The notes below the pieces were generated by a model, which was not told the DNA's origin, searched no databases, and saw only the letters and a list, made by a program, of their open reading frames with translations. Positions 1 through 6,647 of a stretch of DNA of 26,592 nucleotides are shown in pieces. The stretch covers positions 1 through 26,592 of IMG/VR virus record IMGVR_UViG_3300038954_000276; one strand, 5' to 3'. The stretch is from a virus. Positions within the stretch are counted from its first letter, which is position 1, and every line of letters starts with the position of its first letter. Position numbers and translations under genes: made by a program.

Positions 1-730
1 CGTAAAAAATGAATACCCGGTTAAAGAGCCTTGCTATTGCGGATACTTGTTCGTTGGTGAATGAGATCCCGAAAGTTGCCACCGCCCCCGGCCCGAGCTT
101 CCATGCGTCAAAGATGCCTTCCACAATGACCGCTGAGGCCCCCAAATCGGAACGTGGGCAGTATAGAATATGTTTGTGGGGTATTTGCTCCTTGTCGGAT
201 GGGCAAGCTCTATAGGGAGTATGTGAGCGTCCTGTAATGTCCCTCGTTTGAAAACTGACTAAATTTCCTTCCCAATAGATAGGCGCGATAATTCGCCATG
301 GGTAAGGCTGGTCCAGACCGGTTCCTTGAACGCCCCACAAACGCTCAATATAGTCTGGATCCAGCCCCCGCGCCTTCAAGTATTTTTTGTGGCGCGGCCC
401 CATGGCCCCCGACCCTGGCGGGAGGAAGAGTTCGCCAGGCCGGGAAGCCGTTTCGTCTTCATCAATGTGCGGCCCGATTGTATGCCTTTGGATTATTTTT
501 TTTGCTTCTTTGTAGGTGCAATTTGCCAGGCGGGCGACGACTTGGGGGCCAGTTTTTTTGCCGCACCGCCAGCAGTTGAAATACCCCTTTTGCGTGTTGT
601 ATCCAAGGTGAACGCCAGGGTTCCCGCTGCAAAAGGGGCATTCTATGTTCACCCAGCCGCGACTTTGTTGCTTGCCGCGACCGGGTGAGACCCCTATTTC
701 AAAATAGAGAGATTCTATGTCGAGTATCAT
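1..730 (-). CDS. DNA primase with zinc ribbon and Toprim start, truncated by window edge
   Basis: The first 243 codons of a primase are present; the frame is still open at base 1. An N-terminal zinc ribbon is visible (CPFC at residues 31-34, CWRC at 53-56), as in DnaG/gp4-type phage primases that recognise the template. A linker follows, then the start of a Toprim domain with VIVEGIFDAW at 201-210; Glu204 is the catalytic Toprim glutamate. The metal-binding Asp residues expected next would lie just beyond the edge. The protein should make RNA primers for phage DNA replication in the cytoplasm. The ATG at 728-730 overlaps the TGA of the upstream 97-aa gene as ATGA, so translation is probably coupled. 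Any fused C-terminal helicase cannot be judged from this window. Family assignment is from motifs seen directly. Confidence 0.85.
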   Translation of the reverse strand, partial: MILDIESLYFEIGVSPGRGKQQSRGWVNIECPFCSGNPGVHLGYNTQKGYFNCWRCGKKTGPQVVARLANCTYKEAKKIIQRHTIGPHIDEDETASRPGELFLPPGSGAMGPRHKKYLKARGLDPDYIERLWGVQGTGLDQPYPWRIIAPIYWEGNLVSFQTRDITGRSHTPYRACPSDKEQIPHKHILYCPRSDLGASAVIVEGIFDAWKLGPGAVATFGISFTNEQVSAIARLFNRVFIFY

Positions 731-1020
731 CCCCGTATCCTCGTAATGTCGAGATTGGCAACCAGGCCTTCGACCTTTTTTCCGCTGAGCAATTGCACGG
801 TCGCCCTGCGCTTGCCTTCGCGCAGTAGATACGCGGGACAGCGCCCCCCTTTATACGTGATCTCGACCAAGGGCTTGCGCCTGTTGACGCGCCGACGGCG
901 CAGTTCGTTGTTTATCTTGCTGTAGACTGCGCGAGATTGCGGCGTGTTGTCTTTTTCGAGTTGTTCCATCATTGACATTAGAAATACGGTCGAATATTGT
1001 TGGGGTTGAAATTTGCTCAT
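727..1020 (-). CDS. Small basic protein of unknown function in helicase-primase operon
   Basis: This 97-residue protein is rich in Arg and Lys, with an RRRRVNRRK stretch near residues 36-45. Its C-terminal half (about 50-97) looks like a small beta-barrel, with alternating hydrophobic and charged residues and an ATVQLLSGKKVEGL segment that resembles an SH3/KOW-like strand pair. I do not recognise a named family. Its start overlaps the SNF2 helicase stop as TAATG, and its stop overlaps the primase start as ATGA. It is therefore locked between two replication genes and probably made in step with them. A nucleic-acid-binding accessory role is an inference from charge and position only. Confidence 0.7.
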   Translation of the reverse strand: MSKFQPQQYSTVFLMSMMEQLEKDNTPQSRAVYSKINNELRRRRVNRRKPLVEITYKGGRCPAYLLREGKRRATVQLLSGKKVEGLVANLDITRIRG

Positions 1021-2714
1021 TATTCTGCCTCCTTTATGCGGTTGTATAGTTGGTTTATTACTTCCAATAGGGTGTCTCCGCTTGCTGCCTCGCTTGTTTT
1101 TGCGTCCAATAAGCGATCAATGACTTTCTTTTTCCCCGAGATTGTGCTTATGATTGATTCGTCAATGGTACCCTCGGCCATAAGGTGCCATGTTGTCACG
1201 CTGTTTTTTTGGCCAATTCTATGGGTTCGGTCTTCCGCTTGCTCAAGCTCCCCTGGGGTCCAAGGGAATTCAACGAATGCGACATTGTTGGCTGCGAAAA
1301 GATCAATTCCAACACCCGCCGCCCTTGGAGTTCCGATAAAGAGCCGGGTGTTGGGGTCAGTTTGGAATTTTTGTGCAAGCCCATGTCTTTCATCTTGCGG
1401 GGTTCGCCCGTCGATTTTTACGGCAATGTCCTTGAATTCCGCCAATAACGTGTCAACAACCCGCTTGTGAATGCAGAAAACCACTAATTTTTCTCCGGAT
1501 TCGAGGAAATCTCGAATCCATTTGATCGCCGAGTCTTTTTTGCAATCGAAGGCCAGTTGCCGGAGCGTGTTCATTTGCGTGAGGGCCTCAGCCCGTAGGG
1601 CTCCAATGATTTTTTTCTCGAGCTCTTCGCCTGAGAAGTTGTTAGTAATCCAGTCGAGGAAATCGGCATTGGCCTTGTTGTATTCCGCCATGGCGGAAGG
1701 GTCCGCTTCGAAGGCGACTCTTGCGCTTTGTTTCGCAGGTAAGTCCGGTAATACGTCTTCTTTGTTCCGGCGGATCATTACACTGGTTTTTAGCAGCAAG
1801 TGAAGTTCGTCCAGGTTGCTTGCACCGCTAAAATCCCATCCCCAAGGACCCCTTTTGGCGTCGCAATACCGCAGGGCGTAGTTGAAGAAACTGGGAAATA
1901 GTTCGGGCCGCGTCATGTTCAAAATGTTGAAAAATTCGGATGGCCGGTTTTCAATGGGGGTGCCGGTCAAGGGGATTACATATTGACACCGTTTCGCGAT
2001 TGATCTTGCCGCGCGGGTGCGTTTGGCCTTCGAATTTTTTACGTAGTGAGCCTCGTCAAAAATGACGGTTTTTGGCCTGAATTTTTCCTGGATATAGCCT
2101 TTCCATTCCGCAAGTATGTCGTAGTTGATGATCAAGACGTTCGGTATTTGTGCTGTTCTCAGGCCTATTTCTCGAGAAAAATTGTGGAGGCTTTTTCTCG
2201 ACGCACCCGACGCGACATACACCCTTTCGCCTTTGTTTAACCACCTTTTGCAGTGCTCAAACCAATTCCGCTTTACGACGGCAGGAACCACGATTAAAGC
2301 GGGGCGTGCGTGGCTATTTTTGGCCTTTAGCCATGCTAAACTTTGCACCGTTTTTCCAAGCCCTGGTTTGTCGGCGAGGACGGCCCGCCCCCCAAATTCC
2401 TCGATGGCGCGGACTCCAATTTTTTGAAATTCGCGTAGGCCTGCGGGCAAACGTAGGGATTTTTTTGCTTTGGTGCGCTCTTTTTTTTGTTCTTCTATCC
2501 ACCTTGACAATTCGGGCGACGGGTCGAACCCCAGCTTGAGCACCTTTTCCGCCGTGTTTATGTTGCGGGGGATTTGCCAGGCTTTTAGGCTGGGGATATA
2601 TTCCCTCCCCGGGATTTTTTTGACGGACTCTTTCATATCATCAAAACGTGGGTCTCCATAGGGGAAGCGGAATATCAGCCTTATGCAATTTTTCCCCAAT
2701 CTTGCTTGTTGCAT
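1020..2714 (-). CDS. SNF2-family (SMARCAL1-like) DNA helicase/translocase
   Basis: This 564-aa superfamily-2 ATPase shows the full SNF2 motif set. Motif I is ADKPGLGKT (114-122), an unusual version of the common DEMGLGKT. Motif II is DEAH (220-223), motif III is PLTGTP (248-253), and motif VI is QAEDRTHRIGQ (492-502). The first ~65 residues (FRFPYGDPRFDD...SLKAWQIP) resemble the HARP-type substrate-recognition module of SMARCAL1/ZRANB3-like annealing helicases. Phage members are usually placed with replication genes and are thought to remodel forks or anneal strands; that role is inferred. The gene follows a GC-rich hairpin and has a GAAAGGAGGAAGGC ribosome binding site. It is followed by a 1-base stop/start overlap with the next gene. 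Confidence 0.92.
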   Translation of the reverse strand: MQQARLGKNCIRLIFRFPYGDPRFDDMKESVKKIPGREYIPSLKAWQIPRNINTAEKVLKLGFDPSPELSRWIEEQKKERTKAKKSLRLPAGLREFQKIGVRAIEEFGGRAVLADKPGLGKTVQSLAWLKAKNSHARPALIVVPAVVKRNWFEHCKRWLNKGERVYVASGASRKSLHNFSREIGLRTAQIPNVLIINYDILAEWKGYIQEKFRPKTVIFDEAHYVKNSKAKRTRAARSIAKRCQYVIPLTGTPIENRPSEFFNILNMTRPELFPSFFNYALRYCDAKRGPWGWDFSGASNLDELHLLLKTSVMIRRNKEDVLPDLPAKQSARVAFEADPSAMAEYNKANADFLDWITNNFSGEELEKKIIGALRAEALTQMNTLRQLAFDCKKDSAIKWIRDFLESGEKLVVFCIHKRVVDTLLAEFKDIAVKIDGRTPQDERHGLAQKFQTDPNTRLFIGTPRAAGVGIDLFAANNVAFVEFPWTPGELEQAEDRTHRIGQKNSVTTWHLMAEGTIDESIISTISGKKKVIDRLLDAKTSEAASGDTLLEVINQLYNRIKEAE

Positions 2715-2735
2715 TGCCTTCCTCCTTTCAAATTA

Positions 2736-2761
2736 CGGGCGAGGCGTGGGGTCCTCGCCCG
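2736..2761 (-). repeat. GC-rich intergenic hairpin upstream of the SNF2 gene
   Basis: A perfect 9-bp inverted repeat (CGGGCGAGG / CCTCGCCCG) with an 8-nt loop begins 12 nt after the DUF932 stop codon. It lies just before the SNF2 ribosome binding site. No T-run follows on the minus strand, so it is not a canonical terminator. It matches in position and style the hairpins at 4494-4513, 5122-5139, 5528-5546 and 6062-6083. Confidence 0.75.
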
Positions 2762-2773
2762 CTTGCCTTGTTC

Positions 2774-3589
2774 TCAACTCAGAGCCGCCTTGAGGCGGGC
2801 TTCCAAATTCACCCGTGAAGATTCGGATTTCACTTCATGCGTGATAAATTGTGTCACCAAATTGAATAAGGACCACTTGTCCAGGGTCCTGATTTTCATG
2901 TCATCCAGGGTGAGGCCCGAGTTGGTTTCCACCAGGCTTCCGATTTGGTTTTCAGCCCGTTTCCCCAATTTGAGAGAGCCGACCATAGTTTCATAGTCGC
3001 TGGGGAGGGCCGGAACATCTCTCCATTGCCGCCAAACCCCGGCTTGATCTTCAAAAAGGTCAATAGCATCAACCAATTTATTTTGGAGCTCTTCGCTGTT
3101 GAATTCCCCGAGGTGCTTCTTCCGATATTCGCCAAATTGTTGGCCGACGACCATTCCGTTTGAACAGACGAATCGAAAGGCTCCAAATATGACCAGGAAA
3201 GGCCATGATTTGTCGTAACTGTTGAAGATATGGACGCTTGGCGCAACCAGGTCTTTCTTGTTGTCTATTGCGACTGCGGCTTCGGGGAAGCGAATGCGCG
3301 CGGAAAGTTTGCCCCCGTCTTGGCTTAGCCAGGCTTCGTCTTGGCTTCGCCCCCATTCGGAGGGGATGCACCCCAGGGCGTGTTCAATAGCCGTTTCATG
3401 TCGGATGAGATCATACCCCGGGGAGACAAAAGCGTAAGCCTGCCCGGTCTCCGTATTGATTACCGCCCGGTTACGTGTGGGGGTGGTCATGCCCCCGTTG
3501 ACATGGTAAGTGATTGGGGCGACTTTTACGTCGGGGAACCGCAACTTGTTCAACCGGGTGGCCCCGGGTTTTACGTATCGAGTAAACAT
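2774..3589 (-). CDS. DUF932-family phage/plasmid-like protein
   Basis: This 271-aa protein matches the DUF932 (phage/plasmid-like, TIGR03299-type) pattern. It has an early PITYHVNG strand region, VSPGYDLIRHETAIEHA at 56-72, and the signature block FNSYDKSWPFLVIFGAFR running into RFVCSNGM at 139-146. Members are common on phages and plasmids next to replication or early genes, and their biochemical role is not established. The start is supported by AAAGGAGGAAGAAA just upstream. It is the first gene after an internal promoter candidate (-10 at 3627-3632). It is followed by a hairpin and then the SNF2-primase operon, which suggests a role in early DNA metabolism; that part is inference. Confidence 0.85.
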   Translation of the reverse strand: MFTRYVKPGATRLNKLRFPDVKVAPITYHVNGGMTTPTRNRAVINTETGQAYAFVSPGYDLIRHETAIEHALGCIPSEWGRSQDEAWLSQDGGKLSARIRFPEAAVAIDNKKDLVAPSVHIFNSYDKSWPFLVIFGAFRFVCSNGMVVGQQFGEYRKKHLGEFNSEELQNKLVDAIDLFEDQAGVWRQWRDVPALPSDYETMVGSLKLGKRAENQIGSLVETNSGLTLDDMKIRTLDKWSLFNLVTQFITHEVKSESSRVNLEARLKAALS

Positions 3590-3626
3590 TTTCTTCCTCC
3601 TTTAGGATTGTGTGTGGGGTTGTTTT

Positions 3627-3650
3627 ATTATATTGGGTTTAGTGAGAAAA
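3627..3650 (-). promoter_or_regulatory. Candidate internal leftward promoter upstream of DUF932 gene
   Basis: On the minus strand an AT-rich spacer holds a perfect TATAAT (3627-3632). The upstream hexamer at 17-18 bp spacing is poor (TTCCCT or TTTCCC against TTGACA). The 74-bp gap between the 55-aa gene and the DUF932 gene is the only leftward spacer after the first gene without a GC-rich hairpin. A promoter here would restart transcription for the DUF932-helicase-primase block. Confidence 0.45.
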
Positions 3651-3663
3651 GGGAAAATTTTTG

Positions 3664-3831
3664 CTAAGTGTGGCCGTCGATGTGGCGTTTCCATTCTGTG
3701 CATCCTTGGCACTCGTCTTCACGGGCGGGCCGGAGAAGGCAATTGATGATGTTCATTTTTTGCTTATTGCGCGGGCAATATAGCCATAGCGAGGCGATTT
3801 GTTTCCCGTTGGGGGTTTTGGTGCGTTTCAT
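3664..3831 (-). CDS. 55-aa cysteine-containing small protein
   Basis: This short gene reads MKRTKTPNGKQIASLWLYCP at its N-terminus and ends with EWKRHIDGHT. Its four Cys (19, 31, 41 and 44, the last two as CQGC) could bind one zinc ion. Its ATG overlaps the TGA of the sigma-like gene as ATGA, the same coupling used between the 60-aa zinc protein and the sigma-like gene. That makes it a credible third member of the trio. No family is recognised. A DNA- or protein-binding accessory to the sigma-like protein is a guess from position. Confidence 0.65.
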   Translation of the reverse strand: MKRTKTPNGKQIASLWLYCPRNKQKMNIINCLLRPAREDECQGCTEWKRHIDGHT

Positions 3832-4292
3832 GATACGGCCTCCGAGATTTCTTGCCAGGTTAAATCGAGGACTTTGTATTGCCAGCCTTGCCCCCGGAAA
3901 AATTCGTAAATCTGTTTTTTGGTGAACCCGCCCAGCTCATCCGGCGCTTTTAGCACAGTCAGGGCGACTTCCTGAGCTTCGTTGCTCATTGATTGGAATT
4001 TTTCCCAAAAACTGATTGCTTGGCTTTCCTCTGCCCCCATGTCGATTTCTCCCGGCAGAGAGAATGGTTTGTTGTTGTGGAAAAGCGTCCGGGCAATTTC
4101 GCGGCGGGCGATTGATACGAACATCGTTGACAGTTTACCCCGCGCGGGGTCATGGGCTTCCAAACATTTCGCGAACACCAGGTTGCATTCGCTGACTATT
4201 TCGTCGAATTCCAGTTCCGGATGCAGGCGGTTGATACGGTGGGCTTCTTTATAGATCAGCTTTTGGTGTTTGCGATAGGTGTCATCTTTCAT
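3828..4292 (-). CDS. Sigma-70 region 2-like phage transcription factor
   Basis: This 154-aa protein resembles the short sigma-like proteins of phages. Residues ~10-75 follow the sigma region 2 pattern: a first helix with IYKEAHRINR, then DEIVSECNLVFAKCLEAHDP (30-49), then ARGKLSTMFVSIARREI, comparable to the core-binding and -10-recognising helices of ECF-type sigmas. The C-terminal part (~100-154, EAQEVALTVLKAPDEL then a GW...W segment) is typical of phage sigma-like proteins and does not clearly show a region 4 helix-turn-helix. It could redirect host RNA polymerase to phage promoters. It overlaps its neighbours on both sides by ATGA. Confidence is moderate because the domain is divergent. 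Confidence 0.65.
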   Translation of the reverse strand: MKDDTYRKHQKLIYKEAHRINRLHPELEFDEIVSECNLVFAKCLEAHDPARGKLSTMFVSIARREIARTLFHNNKPFSLPGEIDMGAEESQAISFWEKFQSMSNEAQEVALTVLKAPDELGGFTKKQIYEFFRGQGWQYKVLDLTWQEISEAVS

Positions 4293-4471
4293 TGGTAAAT
4301 TCCCCTTTCGTATAGTTCCTGGCGTTGCTTTGCCAGGGTTTCATCGGCAATCATTTTGTGGTTGCCAGTCAGGTAACAATGTGGGCAGTAGCTTTCGCCT
4401 CGGTAGACGAAACAATGCCGGGGGTCCATGGCCTTGTCACAATGGAAGCATGTCCAAATACGCTTCTCCAT
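4289..4471 (-). CDS. 60-aa LIM/zinc-ribbon-like small protein
   Basis: The protein has two CxxC knuckles, CFHC at residues 8-11 and CPHC at 29-32. A further Cys20 and several His residues lie between them (RHCFVYRGESYC), so a single zinc site is very likely. The spacing resembles half a LIM domain or a small zinc ribbon. The rest is a helical, charged tail. Its stop overlaps the sigma-like gene start (ATGA), so the two are co-translated. It could act as an adaptor for transcription or another early protein; the function is unknown. Confidence 0.7.
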   Translation of the reverse strand: MEKRIWTCFHCDKAMDPRHCFVYRGESYCPHCYLTGNHKMIADETLAKQRQELYERGIYQ

Positions 4472-4493
4472 TTCGCCCCCCCTTTCTATGTAT

Positions 4494-4513
4494 CGGGGCG
4501 GCGGACCGCCCCG
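4494..4513 (-). repeat. GC-rich intergenic hairpin (CGGGGCGG/CCGCCCCG)
   Basis: A perfect 8-bp stem with a 4-nt loop begins 8 nt after the stop of the 190-aa gene and ends just before the purine-rich ribosome binding site of the 60-aa zinc gene. On the minus strand it starts with AACCGGGGCGG, the same 11 bases as the hairpins at 5528-5546 and 6062-6083. Confidence 0.8.
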
Positions 4514-4521
4514 GTTGATGG

Positions 4522-5094
4522 TTATTTGTTCAACAGTTCGTCGATTTCGGCCAGGCGGGCTAACAATTTTGCTTTTTCTGATTCAAGGGCGTCCCGGTCG
4601 ATAGTTTGGTTTATGATTTCCACTTCCAGTTCTTCCGGAATTCCGTTTTGTTCAAAAGCCTTGCGGGGCACGTCTCGCAAAATAAAAACGGTGCCTTCCA
4701 AGGCTTTAGTCCGCCAATTTTTCATTGACCCGGACGAGGTAAAACCCTGGCCGGATTCAATTGAAACACCGTCACCGATGGTAGCCCCGGAATCGCGGCC
4801 ATACGCCCTGGCCACGTTTTTTCCATAAAGAAAAAGGCCCTGTCGCCATTCTGACCAATCTTCTTTTATGGTAACTCGCACGTCGACCAGTTCTCCGGTA
4901 TTGTCGCCGTCAGTGCCGTAAATATCGGAAACCAATTCCCGAACTCGGCCTTCATCTCGGGCGTCAAACATCCAAGATTTTGTTGATGCCTGCCATTTTC
5001 CGCCGAGTTTTTTTGCCCGTGCGGGGAAATCCGGGTTATATGGCGTTTGGGTGGTGATTTTGTCGCCCTGGACGGTGATTTTGATTTCGTTCAT
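4522..5094 (-). CDS. 190-aa protein with N-terminal HARP-like module
   Basis: Residues ~17-60 (PYNPDFPARAKKLGGKW, then KSWMFDARDEGRVRELVSDI) form the small module seen at the N-terminus of SMARCAL1-like helicases and in stand-alone phage proteins: find a target, compare with a reference, W-F core. The same kind of module starts the SNF2 helicase at 2714 in this window. The middle (~65-135) is a beta-rich domain of unknown type with VRVTIKEDWSEW and YGRDSGATIGDGVS. The C-terminus (~145-190) is a helical, probably coiled-coil tail (RDALESEKAKLLARLAEIDE). The start has a GAGGAGGAAGG site. A DNA-binding partner of the helicase is plausible but not shown. Confidence 0.7.
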   Translation of the reverse strand: MNEIKITVQGDKITTQTPYNPDFPARAKKLGGKWQASTKSWMFDARDEGRVRELVSDIYGTDGDNTGELVDVRVTIKEDWSEWRQGLFLYGKNVARAYGRDSGATIGDGVSIESGQGFTSSGSMKNWRTKALEGTVFILRDVPRKAFEQNGIPEELEVEIINQTIDRDALESEKAKLLARLAEIDELLNK

Positions 5095-5121
5095 TTTCCT
5101 TCCTCCTCTTTGTGTGTGGGG

Positions 5122-5139
5122 CGGGGCCGCAAGGCCCCG
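5122..5139 (-). repeat. GC-rich intergenic hairpin (CGGGGCC/GGCCCCG)
   Basis: A perfect 7-bp stem with a 4-nt loop begins 6 nt after the stop of the 120-aa gene and precedes the AAAGAGGAGGAAGG ribosome binding site of the 190-aa gene. It keeps the CCGGGGC core of the neighbouring hairpins. Its inner bases have changed on both arms, and the compensation supports selection on pairing. Confidence 0.8.
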
Positions 5140-5145
5140 GTAATG

Positions 5146-5508
5146 TTACCAGGCGAAAGATTTCCAGGTTTCGTGGAAATTCAGATTGTCCATAACCCAG
5201 GTTTCCATGTCGAGTTGATGGTTGTTTGGGTCAAACAGGTAGTCAGTTACGGCGTCAAGCGCCAGGTCGGTTAGTTCGTCCAGAGCGTTGGCCCCGTCGA
5301 TTTCGGCCAGCTGTTGCCCGTAGTAGGTAGCCAGTTGATCGATTTTTTGTTTGATGCCGGGGTTGATGTTTTGCTTGTCTTCCGGGGCCAAATCGTTGTT
5401 TTCGATCCCCAGTAGATGTTGAGTAACCGCCAGGCGGGCAACGTCTTCTCCGTAATGGCAAGCCAGCTGTCTGATTGTGTGTTCATATGCTTGTTCCAGC
5501 GTTTGCAT
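5146..5508 (-). CDS. 120-aa acidic early protein, unknown function
   Basis: The start chosen is the ATG at 5506-5508, which has AGGGAGGCAACA directly upstream; the frame is open further upstream but overlaps the preceding gene. The protein is acidic and mostly helical (EQAYEHTIRQLACHYGEDVA, KQKIDQLATYYGQQLAEIDG). It ends with the aromatic motif METWVMDNLNFHETWKSFAW. No Cys pairs, membrane segments or known domain are seen. It lies between hairpins among other small early genes. Small acidic early proteins in phages often act as inhibitors or DNA mimics, but nothing here proves this. Confidence 0.65.
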   Translation of the reverse strand: MQTLEQAYEHTIRQLACHYGEDVARLAVTQHLLGIENNDLAPEDKQNINPGIKQKIDQLATYYGQQLAEIDGANALDELTDLALDAVTDYLFDPNNHQLDMETWVMDNLNFHETWKSFAW

Positions 5509-5527
5509 TGTTGCCTCCCTTTTTATG

Positions 5528-5546
5528 GGGGCGGCGGGACCGCCCC
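5528..5546 (-). repeat. GC-rich intergenic hairpin (GGGGCGG/CCGCCCC)
   Basis: A perfect 7-bp stem with a 5-nt loop lies 12 nt after the stop of the 159-aa gene. The minus strand reads AACCGGGGCGG into the first arm. It is followed by AAAAAGGGAGG, the start of the next ribosome binding site, not by a T-run. Confidence 0.8.
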
Positions 5547-5558
5547 GGTTGGTGCTTT

Positions 5559-6038
5559 TTAAGCAGAGTAGTAAATGGTGTTGCGAGTGTAATTGTAGAG
5601 GTCCGCGATATTGAGCGGGCCGTGATCCCCTACCATGTTGAGCAGCGCCGTAATGCTGATTTCCTCGCGCAGTTTCTGTGCGCCTGACAGTTTCACAGCC
5701 CCAAATGCGCGGCATTTGGCGTCTTCCTCGATTTCAAACATCTTGTCCTTTAGGAAATCCCCCATCTTGACAAGATCATTGTCTGCGCTCTCTTGCCCCG
5801 TCACCGCCATCGAGCCGGAGCATTGGTGCCAGTATTGCCTGATTTCGTCCCAATGCTGGCGCGCGATTTTATTGGCAACGGCGTCTTCAAAGTGTGTTGA
5901 GATCGCGTATTCCATGCCAAATGCCATCCGGTCGTTTTCGAATTCCTTTTCAAGCGCCCCTATTAAAGTAAAGGCCTCGTCGATCTTGCGGAGAATCTCC
6001 ATCCGGGCGTTGTTCAGGGCTTTCATTTTTTCGTTCAT
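5559..6038 (-). CDS. 159-aa helical early protein, unknown function
   Basis: The protein is strongly helical at the N-terminus (NARMEILRKIDEAFTLIGAL, then EKEFENDRMAF). A second helical part contains the acidic run FEIEEDAKCRAFGAVKLSG and a C-terminal HGPLNIADLYNYTRNTIYYS. The C-terminal part could be a short winged or HTH-like fold (AQKLREEISITALLNM), but I cannot assign it. It has GAAAGGAGAGACAGAC upstream of its ATG and is flanked by hairpins on both sides. It probably belongs to the host-takeover or regulatory set at the start of the leftward arm. Confidence 0.65.
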   Translation of the reverse strand: MNEKMKALNNARMEILRKIDEAFTLIGALEKEFENDRMAFGMEYAISTHFEDAVANKIARQHWDEIRQYWHQCSGSMAVTGQESADNDLVKMGDFLKDKMFEIEEDAKCRAFGAVKLSGAQKLREEISITALLNMVGDHGPLNIADLYNYTRNTIYYSA

Positions 6039-6061
6039 GTCTGTCTCTCCTTTCAGAGTGG

Positions 6062-6083
6062 CGGGGCGGATTCAACCGCCCCG
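6062..6083 (-). repeat. GC-rich intergenic hairpin (CGGGGCGG/CCGCCCCG)
   Basis: A perfect 8-bp stem with a 6-nt loop starts 7 nt after the stop of the 82-aa gene and is followed by the ribosome binding site of the 159-aa gene. The minus strand reads AACCGGGGCGG into the first arm, identical to two other hairpins in this arm. The loop sequence differs from theirs. Confidence 0.8.
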
Positions 6084-6090
6084 GTTAGTG

Positions 6091-6339
6091 TTATTCGTCG
6101 CCCTCGTCGTCTTCAGCCGGAAGCACGGTTACGATGTGGCGCGGGTCGTTGTCAGCGTCGGCAAACGCTTCGACACAATCGCCGCCCCCGTCGAATTGGT
6201 CGATCACGGTGTAACCGGCGTCCCGCGCCGCCTGTTTGGCCGCTTCGATGCCGACCACCGGGTCGAGTTCGTCAACTTTGGTCACGTAATCTTCCCCGAC
6301 CTCGAGAACATACACAGAATAGGCTTTTTGATCTCTCAT
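6091..6339 (-). CDS. 82-aa acidic first gene of the leftward arm
   Basis: This is the first gene after the leftward promoter. It is very acidic, ending in LPAEDDEGDE, with many Asp and Glu spread through VLEVGEDYVTKVDELDPV and VEAFADADNDPRHIV. The fold looks alpha/beta (KAYSVYVLEV strand, AAKQAARDAGYTVID helix-strand). The ribosome binding site is AAGGAGGAAGAGCA. No family is recognised. Its position and charge fit an early regulator or a DNA-mimic inhibitor; this is inference without direct support. Confidence 0.65.
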   Translation of the reverse strand: MRDQKAYSVYVLEVGEDYVTKVDELDPVVGIEAAKQAARDAGYTVIDQFDGGGDCVEAFADADNDPRHIVTVLPAEDDEGDE

Positions 6340-6612
6340 TGCTCTTCCTCCTTGTTGGTTTAAGTGGCGTTAATTAATGGCTTTTGTGGGTAAGCCATTA
6401 AGTAATGCCGCTTGTGGTGGTTGGTTTGAGTGGTGCGCCTTGCCTTTGGCCTGACTTGCTTCGGCGTCGCCCCGGCTTCCGGTATCCGGTTCCCGCCTCT
6501 GCTGTGGGTTTGTTCGCCAGTTTGTCCCGTCTGGCCCGGCTCAGTGAGTGGTTTTTGAAGCGGCCGGTATTCTGTTTTCAGAGAGCTTTGTTGGCCCCGT
6601 TGCCAACCATTT
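6340..6612 (-). promoter_or_regulatory. Long untranslated leader of the leftward transcript
   Basis: About 270 nt separate the expected transcription start (near 6612) from the first ATG. No convincing gene lies here: one minus frame is open for about 55 codons but has no start codon, and the only ATG near the promoter gives 10 codons. The leader is GC-rich with several short self-complementary patches (for example CCGGATACCGG and GGCGACGCC). It ends with a 10-bp hairpin at 6374-6401 and a repeated AAACCAAC word. It may hold a cis-acting control element, but no known riboswitch class was recognised. Confidence 0.4.
6374..6401 (-). repeat. 10-bp inverted repeat near the start of the leftward operon
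   Basis: TTAATGGCTT (6374-6383) and AAGCCATTAA (6392-6401) are perfect inverted repeats with an 8-nt gap, 35 nt before the first start codon of the leftward arm. The pair could be a repressor operator or an RNA hairpin controlling access to the ribosome binding site. Confidence 0.6.
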
Positions 6613-6618
6613 GACTAT

Positions 6619-6647
6619 AATATAACTGCACTTTAAAATTTTGTCAA
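6619..6647 (-). promoter_or_regulatory. Strong sigma70-like leftward (early) promoter
   Basis: The minus strand has a perfect -35 TTGACA (6642-6647), a 17-bp spacer and a -10 TATATT (6619-6624). A start would be expected near 6612. The element sits in the divergent AT-rich region and points at the small early genes, which fits recognition by host RNA polymerase early in infection. Confidence 0.8.

Noticed and set aside
298-688. Plus-strand frames over the left edge (93 and 120 codons)
   Set aside because: They are opposite the primase, whose zinc ribbon and Toprim motifs are clear on the minus strand, and no ribosome binding site precedes them.
997-1803. Plus-strand frames of 157 and 110 codons
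   Set aside because: They run antisense to the SNF2 helicase motifs and show no family pattern.
2736-6083. The five leftward GC-rich hairpins as intrinsic terminators
   Set aside because: None is followed by a T-run on the minus strand, and each is directly followed by a ribosome binding site and gene without a new promoter.
6405-6614. A 69-codon plus-strand frame in the divergent region
   Set aside because: It lies in the leftward leader, has no ribosome binding site, and its translation has no recognisable pattern.
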